Positions 47,994 to 58,380 of a stretch of 64,000 bases of DNA are shown in pieces. Location of the stretch: NCBI RefSeq assembly GCF_040802235.1, contig NC_133156.1:110266173-110330172 (forward strand), given 5' to 3'. The position numbers and the translations under genes were made by a program. Position 1 is the stretch's first letter. Every line of letters begins with the position of its first letter. Under the pieces are notes generated by a model that was not told the DNA's origin, ran no database searches, and saw only the letters and a list, made by a program, of their open reading frames with translations. The stretch is from Manis javanica (Eukaryota > Chordata > Mammalia > Pholidota > Manidae).

Positions 47994-48845
47994 ATAAAAA
48001 GCCAAAACTACAGGCAGACAAAGATCACAGAGTCAACATCTGAGAAGGAGACAGACCTAACCAGTCTTCCTGAAAAAGAATTCAAAATAAAAATCATTAA
48101 CATGCTGATGGAGATGCAGAGAAAAATGCAAGAGCAATGGGATGAAGTCTGGAGGGAGATCACAGATGTCAGGAAGGAGATCACAGAAGGGAAACAAACC
48201 CTAGAAGGATTTATAAGCAGAATGGATAAGATGCAAGAGGCCATTGAAGGAATAGAAACCAGAGAACAGGAACATATAGAAGCTGACATAGAGAGAGATA
48301 AAAGGATCTCCAGGAACAAAACAATACTAAGAGAACTATGTGACCAATCCAAAAGGAACAATATCCGTATTATAGGGGTACCAGAAGAAGAAAAGAGAGG
48401 AAAAGGGATAGAAAGTGTCTTTAAAGAAATAATTGCTGAAAACTTCCCCAAACTGGGGGAGGAAATAATTGAACAGACCACGGAAATACACAGAACCCCC
48501 AACAGAAAGGATACAAGGAGGACAACACCAAGACACATAATAATTAAAATGGCAAGGATCAAGGACAAGGAAAGAGTTCTAAAGGCAGCTAGAGAGAAAA
48601 AGGTCACTTATAAAGGAAAATCCATCAGGCTATCATCAGGCTTCTCAACAGAAATCCTACAGGCCAGAAGAGAATGGCATGATATATTTTACACAATGAA
48701 ACAAAAGGGCCTTGAACCAAGGATACTGTATCCATCATGACTATCATTTAAATATGATGGCAGGATTAAACAATTCCCAGACAAGCTGAGGGAATTTGCT
48801 TCCCACAAACCACCTCTACAAGGCATCTTACAGGGACTGCTCTAG
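47994..48845 (+). pseudogene. L1 ORF1 with lost start codon and internal stop
   Basis: ORF1p is the trimeric RNA-binding chaperone of the L1 particle. The frame of 284 codons is open from a position where the expected ATG reads ATA (47994), so initiation would fall to the in-frame ATG at 48102. N-terminal basic/polar region, then a long coiled coil (about 48102-48330), then RNA-recognition-like and C-terminal domains with 'NIRIIGVPEEE' and 'AREKKVTYKGK'. A TGA at 48738-48740, probably a CpG change, cuts off the last 35 codons, which stay in frame to TAG at 48843-48845. The length with those codons is near the usual size for L1 ORF1p. Confidence 0.88.
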
Positions 48846-49040
48846 ATGGGAGCACTCCTAAAAAGAGCACAGAACAAAACACACAACATATGAAGAATGG
48901 AGGAGGAGGAATAAGAAGGGAGAGAAGAAAAGAATCTCCAGACAGTGTATATAACAGCTCAATAAGCGAGTGAAGTTATGCAATAAGATACTAAAGAGGC
49001 TAACCTTGAACCTTTCGTAACCACAAATTTAAAGCCTGCA

Positions 49041-52000
49041 ATGGCAATAAGTACATATCTCTCAATAGTCACCTTAAATGTAAATGGACTTAATGCACCA
49101 ATCAAAAGACACAGAGTAATAGAATGGATAAAAAAGCAAGACCCTTCTATATGCTGCTTACAAGAAACTCACCTCAAACCCAAAGACATGCACAGACTAA
49201 AAGACAAGGGATGGAAAAACATATTTCAGGCAAACAACAGCAAGAAGAAAGCAAAGGTTTTAGTACTAATATCAGACAAAATAGACTTCAAAACAAAGTA
49301 AGTAACAAGAGATAAAGAAGGACACTACATAATGATAAAGGGCTCCATCCAACAAGAGGATATAACCATTCTAAATATATATGCTTCCAATATAGGAGCA
49401 CCAGCATATGTGAAACAAATACTAAGAGAACTAAAGAGGGAAATAGACTGTAAGGCATTCATTTTAGGAGTCTTCAACACACCACTCACCACAAAGGATA
49501 AATCCACCAGGCAGAAAATAAGTAAGGACACAGAGGCACTGAACAACACACTAGAACAGATGAACCTAACAGACATCTATAGAACTCTACATCCAAAAGC
49601 AACAGGATATACATTCTTCTCAAGTGCACATGGAACATTCTCCAGAATAGACCACATACTAGCCCACAAAAAGAGCCTCAGTAAATTCCAAAATATTGAA
49701 ATTCTACCAACCAATTTTTCAGACCACAAAAGTATAAAACTAGAAATAAATTCTATAAAGAAAACAAAAAGACTCACAAACACATGGAGGCTTAACAACA
49801 TGCTTCTAAATAATCAATGGATCAATGAACAAATCAAAATAGAGATCAAGAAATATATAGAAACAAATGACAACAATAACACAAAGCCCCAACTTACGTG
49901 GAACGCAGCGAAAACAGTCCTAAGAGGAAAGTATATAGCAATCCAGGCACACTTGAAGAAGGAAGAACAATCCCAAATGAATAGTCTAACATCACAATTA
50001 TCGAAACTGGAAAAAGAAGAACAAATGAGGCCTAAAGTCAGCAGAAGGAGGGACACAATAAAGATCAGAGAAGAAATACACAAAATTGAGAAGAATAAAA
50101 CAATAGCAAAAATCAACGAAACCAAGAGCTGGTTCTTTGAGAAAATAAACAAAATAGATAAGCCTCTAGCCAAACTTATTAAGAGAAAAAGAGAATCAAC
50201 ACAAATCAACAGAATCAGAAATGAGAATGGAAAAATCACAACAGACTCCACAGAAATACAAAGAATTATTAAAGACTTCTATGAAAACCTATATGCCAAC
50301 AAGCTGGAAAACCTAGAAGAAATGGACAACTTCCTAGAAAAATACAACCTCCCAAGACTGACCAAGGAAGAAACACAAAAGTTAAACAAACCAATTACGA
50401 GCAAAGAAATTGAAACGGTAATCAAAAAACTACCCAAGAACAAAACCCCGGGGCTGGACAGATTTACCTCGGAATTTTATCAGACACACAGAGAAGACAT
50501 AATACCCATTCTCCTTAAAGTGTTCCAAAAAATAGAAGACGAGGGAATACTCCCAAACTCATTCTAAGAAGCCATCATCATCCTAATACCAAAACCAGGC
50601 AAAGACCCCACCAAAAAAGAAAATTACAGACCAATATCCCTGATGAATGCAGATGCAAAAATACTCAATAAAATATTAGCAAACATAATTCAACAACATA
50701 TCAAAAGGATCATACACCATGACCAAGTGGGATTCATCCCAGGGATGCAAAGATGGTACAACATTCGAAAATCCATCAATATCATCCACTACATCAACAA
50801 AAAGACAAAAACCACATGATCATCTCCATAGATGCTGAAAAAGCATTTAACAAAATTCAACATCCATTCATGATAAAAACTCTCAGCAAAATGGGAATAG
50901 AGGGCAAGTACCTCAACATTAAATAAAGGCCATATATGATAAACCCACAGCCAACATTATACTGAACAGTGAGAAGCTGAAACCTTTTCCTCTCACATTG
51001 GGAACTAGACGGGAATGCCCACTCTCCCCACTGTTATTTAACATAGTACTAGAGGTCCTAGCCACGGAAATCAGACAAAACAAAGAAATACAAGGAATCC
51101 AGATTGGTAAAGAAGAAGTTAAACTGTCACTATTTGCAGATGACATAATAGCGTACATAAAAAACCCTAAAGACTCCACTCCAAAACTACTAGAACTGAT
51201 ATCGGAATACAGCAAAGTTGCAGGATACAAAATTAACACACAGAAATCTGTAGCTTTCCTATACACTAACAATGAACCAATAGAAAGAGAAATCAGGAAA
51301 ACAATTCCTTTCACAATTGCATCAAAAAGAATAAAATACCTAGGAATAAATCTAACCAAAGAAGTGAATGACCTATACTCTGAAAACTACAAGTCACTCT
51401 AAAGAGAAATTAAAGGGGACACTAACAAATGGAAACTCATCCCATGCTCGTGGCTAGGAAGAATCAATATCATCAAAATGGCCATCCTGCCCAAAGCAAT
51501 ATACAGATTTGATGCAATCCCTATCAAATTAACAGCAACATTTTTCAATGAACTGGAAAATAATTCAAAAATTCATATGGAAACACCAAAGACCCCAAAC
51601 AGCCAAAGCAATCCTGAGAAAGAAGAATAAAGTAGGGGGGATCTTACTCCTCAACTTCAAGCTTTACTACAAAGCCATAGTAATCAAGACAATTTGGTAC
51701 TGGCACAAGAACAGAGCCACAGACCAGTGGAACAGATTAGAGACTCCAGACATTAACCCAAACATATATGGTCAATTAATATTTGATAAAGGAGCCATGG
51801 ACATACAATGGCAAAATGATAGTCTCTTCAACAGATGGTGCTGGCAAAACTGGACAGCTACATGTAGGAGAATGAAACTGGACCATTGTCTAACCCCATA
51901 CACAAAAGTAAATTCAAAATGGATCAAAGACCTGAATGTAAGTCATGAAACCATAAAACTCTTAGAAAAAAACATAGGCAAAAACCTTTTAGACATAAAC

Positions 52001-52879
52001 ATGAGTGACCTCTTCTTGAACATATCTCCCTGGGCAAGGAAAACAACAGCAAAAATGAACACGTGGGTCTATATTAAGCTGAAAAGCTTCTGTACAGCAA
52101 AAGACACCATCAATAGAACAAAAAGGAACCCTACAGTATGGGAGAATATATTTGTAAATGACAGATTAGATAAAGGCTTGACGTCCAGAATATATAAAGA
52201 GCTCACACGCCTCAACAACCAAAAATCAAATAATCCAATTAAAAAATGGGCAGAGGAACTGAACATCCAGTTCTCCAAAAAAGAAATACAGATGGCCAAC
52301 AGACACATGAAAAGATGCTCCACATCACTAATTATCAGAGAAATGCAAATTAAAACTACAATGAGGTATCACCTCACACCAGTAAGGATGGCTGCCATCC
52401 AAAAGACAAACAACAACAAATGTTGGCGAGGCTGTGGAGAGAGGGGCACCCTCCTACACTGCTGGTGGGAATGTAAATTAGTTCAACCATTGTGGAAAGC
52501 AGTATGGAGGTTCATCAAAATGCTCAAAACAGACTTACCATTTGACCCAGGAATTCCACTCCTAGGAATTTACCCTAAGAACGCAGCAATCAAGTTTGAG
52601 AAAGACAGATGCACCCCTATGTTTATCGCAGCACTATTTACAATAGCCAAGAATTGGAAGCAACCTAAATGTCCATCGGTAGATGAATGGATAAAGAAGA
52701 TGTGGTACATATACACAATGGAATACTACTCAGCCATAAGAAGAGGGCAAATCCTACCATTTGCAGCAAGATGGATGGACCTGGAGGGTATTATGCTCAG
52801 TGAAATAAGCCAAGCGGGAGAAAGAGAAATACCAAATGATTTCACTCATCTGTGGAGTATAAAACAAAGGAAAAACTGA
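49041..52879 (+). pseudogene. L1 ORF2 (endonuclease/reverse transcriptase), broken
   Basis: ORF2p nicks DNA and reverse-transcribes L1 RNA at the nick. The start at 49041 gives the typical endonuclease opening with 'LNVNGLNAPIKRH' and 'CCLQETHL'. Damage: TAA at 49299-49301; the catalytic aspartate block reads 'ILGVFN' where the other copy has 'ILGDFN'; TAA at 50565-50567; 4-base deletion near 50803; small insertion near 50920; TAA at 51400-51402; indel near 51556; extra G near 52818 that shifts the last codons. The RT motif 'FADDIIAY' and the 443-codon C-terminal stretch (51548-52879), including the Cys-rich '[18 protein letters not shown]', are intact. Confidence 0.9.
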
Positions 52880-53209
52880 AGGAACAAAACAGCAGCGGAA
52901 TTACAGAACCCAAAAATGGACTAACAGGTACCAAAGGGAAAGGGACTGGGGAGGATGGGTTGGTAGGGAGAGATAAAGGGGGGGAAGAAGAAGAGGGGTA
53001 TTAAGATTAGCATGGATGGGGGGGAGGGAAAAAGGGGAGGGCTGTACAACACAGAGAAGACATGTAGTGATTCTACGTTTTGCTATGCTGATGGACAGTG
53101 ACTGTAAAGTGGTTTATAGGGGGACCTGGTATAGGGGAGAGTCTAGTAAACATAATATTCTTCATGTAAGTGTAGATTAAAGATAACAAAAAAAAGAAAG
53201 AAAGAAAGA
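52880..53209 (+). other. L1 3' UTR with G-rich tracts and internal A-rich end
   Basis: Purine-rich with G-runs (52979-52985, 53028-53040), then 'ctagtaaacataatattctt' and 'gtgtagattaaagataac', then an A/AAAG-rich stretch at about 53188-53212 that represents the original L1 poly(A) end, now internal. Confidence 0.8.
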
Positions 53210-54683
53210 GAAGGGGAATTACTCCCTGATAGGATAAAACTAACTGTAAATCAATGATTAATGCATGCTTTAAATATCCTTAATTTTGATCTCTTAAAGG
53301 GTGTCAGATGATCAGCTATGGAGGTACACTTTTCGGATAATACTCCTTTCTCTTAAAAAAAAAAAACAGTTCCTGTGTGGTGACCTTCAATGAGTTCTAC
53401 ACAATGGTATAAAGGGCATATCAAAGTGTGGGCAAAGGGTCTGTTTGTGTTTATACAGAGATCAAAGCCTAATTTGGCTACCCAGAAAATGAACTAAGAT
53501 ACGATATGAAGAAGAACTTGCAACATCAGTACTCTCTAGAAGAGTCATACCAGAAGATGATCATCAAAAAACCTCAACAAAGATCCAGGCGATGCTGCAG
53601 TTGTAGCTGCATCCATCCCACCGGTTCCTGGACTTGCCATTGGAATGAAGAAGGAGATATCTAAGCTGGCCTGTGCTTTCAGTAAAACAACAAATTTGAC
53701 TGGATCTATACTGTTGGAACTCAAACAAGAATTAGGAGAAGTGCAAGTTGTAGCGCTCCAAAATCTTACAACTACAGACTATCTACTGTTAAAAAAACAT
53801 ATGGGGTGTGAACAGTGCCCAGGAATGGGTTGATTTAATTTGTCTGATTTCTCTCAGACTGTTCAAGTACAGTTGGACAATATCCATTATATCATAGACA
53901 AATTTTCCCAAATGCCTATGGTGCCTAACTGGTTTTCTTGGCTTCACTGGAGATGGCTGGTAATTATAGATCTGCTTTGGTTATGTAACTGTATTCCTAT
54001 TATGTTAATGTGTGTGTGCAATTTAATTAGTGGTTTAAGTTACTCTACATGCTTAAGTTACTCTACAAGAAGATATGTCAAATAATCAATCCTCCCATGT
54101 TTTCTTCCGTCTGCTACCTCTATAGCTTTTCTTCTTCCTTCCTAATTACAACCCTTAAATAGAACTCGTGTCTCATATAGAATTTACCGAGTATCATAAT
54201 TCCTCCAAGTGGTAAAGATACCTCAAAACAAATGCTGGGCATAGAAGCCACAGGGCATAAATCTGCAAAGAAGTAAAAAGCTAACTTTTTCAAACAATAT
54301 GGCTTCTCTCTCACTTACCAACTTAACATCTCCCTGTATGGCCCCGGAAGATGACTGGTTAGCCAGAGACGGGTAAGATTCCTCAAGGGAGTGACAACCT
54401 AAGACAGGCACCGTCGCAGGGGGGCCATCAGGTGAGAAATTGGGGATCAACAGAGGTGAGGCTTAGAACCTCACCCTCCCTGTTTTGAGAGAAATCTTCT
54501 GCATCCGTGGATGTTTTAATGCTCTTTTCTAGCTTGGATTAACATAGTCTACAGGCACACACCTGATCATCTACATTTGCTCTCTTACAACACTAAACTA
54601 TGTTTTCTACCTTTATCATGCGTCTACCTACCACTTCAGCATTTTATTAAAAATAAAAAGAATAATAATAATAAAGGGAGAAA
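53210..54683 (+). mobile_element. Retrovirus-derived tail segment (env 3' part to polypurine tract)
   Basis: Colinear with 22869-24366. Starts 'gggaattactccctgatag' and ends with the purine tract before the LTR start at 54684. The (AAAAC)n and (AAT)n patches of the other copy are shorter here, consistent with microsatellite drift after separation. Confidence 0.75.
53591..54085 (+). pseudogene. Endogenous retroviral env, transmembrane subunit remnant
   Basis: Second copy of the env transmembrane remnant. The hydrophobic fusion-peptide-like stretch (53591-53644), helical region and 'LQN' motif are present, but TGA at 53831-53833 falls at the Cys-Cys part of the CX7CC motif and the neighbouring Cys is also changed. 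Beyond it the frame is open from 53834 to TAA at 54083-54085. This includes the positions where the other copy has its stop, a Trp-rich membrane-proximal segment and a long hydrophobic membrane-spanning segment (about 53930-54035). The surface subunit and signal peptide are absent. The two copies carry different lesions, so these stops arose after the progenitor tail was formed. Confidence 0.7.
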
Positions 54684-54804
54684 TGTGGGATCCACATATA
54701 AATCAAGTATAAAAATCAAATGAATATTCATATTTGCCCTGATTATTTATAGTTCATAATGCGTGATCAAAACCGAAAGTTTCTGTGATGACTGCCCTTG
54801 TACT

Positions 54805-54880
54805 GTTCACCATGTAAGAACTTATTCACTATGTAAGAATTTGTTCCCCATGTAAGAACTTGTTCATTATGCTTCAGAAG
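54805..54880 (+). repeat. 19-bp tandem repeats in the LTR
   Basis: Four units starting at 54805, 54824, 54843 and 54862, the last degenerate; same register as 24488-24563. Confidence 0.85.
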
Positions 54881-54981
54881 ATTGGAGACTGATGAGATTA
54901 GGCTTGGGGTGGATTAATGATTGTGCATTGAGCATTGACTCCCCTATACAGAATTTTATTGTTGTTAACAACCATTTGATC

Positions 54982-54987
54982 AATAAA
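54982..54987 (+). terminator. LTR polyadenylation signal AATAAA
   Basis: Located 18 bases upstream of the terminal poly(A) of this insertion, so it directed 3' end formation of the mobilised RNA. Confidence 0.85.
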
Positions 54988-55014
54988 TATGATAGATGCC
55001 CTCTCAAAAAAAAA

Positions 55015-55028
55015 AAGAATAACTACTT
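55015..55028. repeat. Target-site duplication, right copy
   Basis: Exact copy of 47646-47659 right after the A-tract. Confidence 0.88.
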
Positions 55029-55785
55029 GTACTTCAGTGTGTAAATATGAAATATAAAAATGGTTGTCTAGTTTTATTTGAAATGGTTCAACCTACAATT
55101 AACCAAATCCCTTTAGAATAATAATTATTGTAAATAGTTGAATTAAAAAATATTAAAAAGATGAGTGGAATAGTAAGACTGCACATAGATTAATGTCAGC
55201 CACATAAAATTCCAGGTTTGTTTACTTAGGTTCAATTTAGAATTATCTTTCATGATTCTTAAAAATTGCTCCCAACATTCAGTCAAGAATATGTTCGAAT
55301 ATTTGATTTGTTATATCAAAGTGACCTTAATTTTGGACAAATATTTGGCAAGCAAGAAGCCAAGCTTGCTGAACTGTTGTATTGACTTTATATTTTTAAG
55401 CAATGAATTTGGAGATATGATGTGTGTTTTAAAACATGCGTTTGAGGCTATTGCTAGCATTTACAAACTGATTTAGTTCCATCCATCTGGGACATAATCC
55501 AACATGTACTTTTAAGTTCTATTTAAATTTTAGGTAGCAAATGTTGCCTTGTACTCATCTATGGCCAGCATCTTCAGGAAACCAATGCAATATCATACAA
55601 AATAAATAATTCTTAGAGATATGGAATTCATATAAAGTATCTTTTGCTCCCCAGAGATTTTTTTTTTTTCTGAAACAGAGTTGATCTAGATAGGCATCTA
55701 TGATTTTGCTCTGGGCCAGGCCTATCTGTGCATCGCTGAGAAGTTTTCCAAAAAGCAGCAGAGCTAAATGACAAAATCAGTCCCC
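55029..55785. other. Intergenic DNA, nothing recognised
   Basis: AT-rich; frames 55252-55476 and 55628-55870 have no domain. Confidence 0.5.
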
Positions 55786-55789
55786 CTGG

Positions 55790-56190
55790 GGTCTGGGCTG
55801 ACTCAGAACATCTCCATATGTACGTCCCAATGCAATTTATACTCAACATGTCCCCAAATGAACTCATCATCTCCTAAAACCATGGCCATAGCATTCCCTT
55901 CGACTATTTTCTTGCATCTTGTACCCACCAATTTACTGATTCCAGTATTCAGCCCTTGCCTCTCATCCTATCATTGCTCCACCCTGGCCTTTACCTCCCT
56001 AACATGTTCCTGCCTCAAATATCTCCCCTCTCCAATCCCTGTTTCCACTGCCACCAAATAAATCTCTGGAAAGCACGAGTCAGATTGTACTTCTTTCACC
56101 TCAAATATGTTCAGTGAATCTTGGCTGCTGTCTTTGGTTTGTCTCTGCAGACCACTCTCTACCCCTTTCTCCCTGCTTTGTGTCCTAAGG
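55790..56190 (+). repeat. L2 LINE fragment
   Basis: 'actcaacatgtccccaaatg', 'aactcatcatctcctaaaac', 'tgctccaccctggcctttac' and 'tgccaccaaataaatctctg' follow L2 body sequence. Confidence 0.5.
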
Positions 56191-56616
56191 GCCAGCCAGC
56201 ATGAAGCTCATCAGTGAGCTCCCCTGCCCTTTGGCTAGTGGTTCAGTTTCAAAAATGTAGAGCCCTGGAGGTGAGTGAGGTCAGGGTATATATCTCCTGG
56301 CATCCTTATGTCATGGACATAAGTCAGCCTCAATTGAAGGCATTTCGTTTTCTTTTCTTCCCCTGTCAGTCTGACATTCTCTTCATTATCTCTACTGAAA
56401 TATTTTCCATTTTATCCTGCATTATCCTTTGCATCAGGTATATCCTTTGTATCTGATACTGTATCACTATTGCAGAATTACAATATGGAAGCAGCCAAGA
56501 GCCTTGAATTACTGTTTGGAGATTGGAACACCCACTGATCAGGAATGCCCCTTATAGGCTTTATATGAGTGAAAAATAACTTAATGGGTTAAACCATTGA
56601 GATGGGAGGGTTTATC

Positions 56617-56734
56617 TGCTTCAATTACTAGCATTACCTTAATTAACTGAGTAAAATTCTTCTGAAAATAGAAAAATTCTATTCCTCAATGAGTTTCCTA
56701 AGTGTGTTATTAAAGTACATTATAAGCACATAGG
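56617..56734 (+). repeat. Copy A of a second local direct duplication
   Basis: From 'gcttcaattactag' to 'gcacatagg', matching 57628-57759 at roughly 93% apart from an extra 13 bases there. Confidence 0.78.
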
Positions 56735-57105
56735 TAGAAAAGCTGTGATCACCAGGTGCCTGCAGGAGATGGCAGAGAATGCATTTCCTACTGTTGAAGT
56801 CTCCTGGACTGGCAGAGAAAGAACACAGGACAGTCTTGGTGCTCCTGGGCCCAAGTCACTGACAGCATTTTCATGGCATTCTTTTTTTCAAGAGGGAAAA
56901 CTATTCACAAGATGAAATTGAAATTCAGTGAATTATTTACAAGTTGGGGATATTTACTGCAAGGGTGGTTAATAATAGATTGGAATCAACCCAGAGGAAG
57001 TTTTCTAGTGGTAGTAGGGCTTGCTTCTTTATCATAATCATGCAAACACTTTTAGTTATTTAGATAAAGCTATAGAGGGTTTAGGCTTGTTTATTAAATT
57101 TGCTC
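56735..57105. other. Intergenic DNA, nothing recognised
   Basis: No ORF or repeat supported. Confidence 0.45.
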
Positions 57106-57107
57106 AT

Positions 57108-57275
57108 GTTAAGCAATGGCCTGCTAAGTGAAGTAAGCCATACAGAAAAAAGACAAATATAGCATGGTATTACTTATGTGTCAAATCTAAGTAATAATAA
57201 CAATAACTCAAACTCATAGAAATAGAGAGTAATAAAATAGTGGCTGGCAGGGGTTGTGGGGAGATGTAGGGGCCA
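57108..57275 (+). mobile_element. Old L1 3' UTR fragment
   Basis: 'gctaagtgaagtaagccata', 'gacaaatatagcatggtatt', 'aactcatagaaatagagagt' and 'ggctggcaggggttgtgggg' match the ORF2/3' UTR junction of old L1s. Confidence 0.65.
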
Positions 57276-57905
57276 AGGGCAGCTGCCACAAGATGTGCCA
57301 TTGTGACGCACAGACAATCTCAGAGCTGAAAACTACCAAGGCCCAAAAGACTTAGGAAGAAACTTTGACCTACCCCCTAACTGCCTACAAAGAACATAGA
57401 TAAAGGACCTGCTCCAGGAGGAGAGCTTAAATAACTACATTATAATATAAGCTAGCAGGGTAGACAGGGAGGAATGTGACAAACCCCGATTGTTAAAATT
57501 CCTCTCTGTGACCCATTATTTCTGTCAAACATTTGTTTATCAAACATTTACTCTTCCATATTCCTGTGAATTGCTTTCCTTTTCCTTCCAAGTCTCAGAC
57601 CCCTACCCCTTCTCCTTGGTTCAGGATGCTTCAATTACTAGCTTCAAGTACTAGCCTTACCTAAATTAACTTGAGTAAAATTCTTCTAGAAAATAGAAAA
57701 ATTCTATTCCTCAATGAGTTTCCCAAGGGGGTCATTAAAGTACATTATAAGCACATAGGAGCTTATATCCCTTATTCTCCCTGACTGTCTTTGGAATCTC
57801 TCCATGTCTACCCTGGACATACATAATTAAACTTTGTTTTTTTCTCTTGATAATCTGTCTCATGTCAATTTGATACTTAAAGCAGTTGGAAAAACCTCCA
57901 GGCTT
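57276..57905 (+). mobile_element. Probable ERVL-type LTR, interrupted
   Basis: The closing part 'ctccctgactgtctttggaa', 'ataattaaactttgtttttt' and 'tctgtctcatgtcaatttga' looks like an ERVL-class LTR 3' end with an ATTAAA signal. It is interrupted at 57628-57759 by a copy of sequence from about 1 kb upstream. The 5' border is approximate. Confidence 0.45.
57628..57759 (+). repeat. Copy B of the second local duplication, inside an LTR
   Basis: Contains an extra 13 bases ('cttcaagtactag') forming a small internal tandem duplication. It lies in the same orientation as 56617-56734 and is flanked by LTR sequence on both sides. Confidence 0.75.
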
Positions 57906-58224
57906 AGAGGAAATTTCTTCCTTCCCTATAGAGGAAATAGGGAGAGGTTGATAAAAGGATACATACTTCCAGTTATAAATAAGTTCTGATGATCTATTAT
58001 ATAACATTTTGTCTATAGCCGATAGTTCTGTGTTGTATAATCGAAATTTGCTAATATAATAAAACAAATGTGTCTGAAGAATGAGGAAGCCGTGGATTGG
58101 GACCATTTATTATTCTGAATTTACTTTTGGGTAAAAAAAAACCTCTGAGTCAATAGTATGATGTTATCAGTTAAAAACTGAGTGCTGCATTAATAGAACA
58201 ACAATGGATACAGGGTAGATACCA

Positions 58225-58380
58225 GCTTTCAGATGCTTCCTTTATGCCAGGCACTGTAATTGGCACTTTACATGAGGCTACTTTTTAAACCATGGTTCCT
58301 AGAGGTTAAGTAACTTGTCAAAGCCACACTGGTCATAAATGGAAGACTCTGGAATAAGACAGAATCCCTTCTCTTCTGCA
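58225..58380 (+). repeat. MIR SINE
   Basis: 'cctttatgccaggcactgta', 'ctagaggttaagtaacttgt' and 'caaagccacactggtcataa' follow MIR. Confidence 0.6.

Larger units (their letters stand above)
54684..55005 (+). mobile_element. LTR U3-R portion ending at its poly(A) site
   Basis: TGTGGGA start after the polypurine tract. AATAAA at 54982-54987 is followed 18 bases later by an A-tract, and U5 is absent. The 322-base length matches the other copy. Confidence 0.75.
47660..55014 (+). mobile_element. Young 5'-complete L1 with retroviral 3' tail
   Basis: A 7.35-kb insertion with an exact 14-bp target duplication. Order: short 5' UTR (47660-47993) with a YY1-type site; ORF1 remnant (47994-48845); inter-ORF spacer; ORF2 remnant (49041-52879); G-rich 3' UTR and A-rich end (to about 53209); env/polypurine/LTR tail (53210-55005); poly(A). 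The tail is colinear with that of the copy at 18871-25088, but this copy ends cleanly at the LTR poly(A) site without the extra 390 bp. The YY1-type site within the first 30 bases indicates an essentially full-length 5' end. All frames are broken. Confidence 0.9.

Noticed and set aside
18871..55014. Segmental duplication explaining the two L1s
   Set aside because: Each element has its own exact target duplication and the sequences outside them are unrelated.
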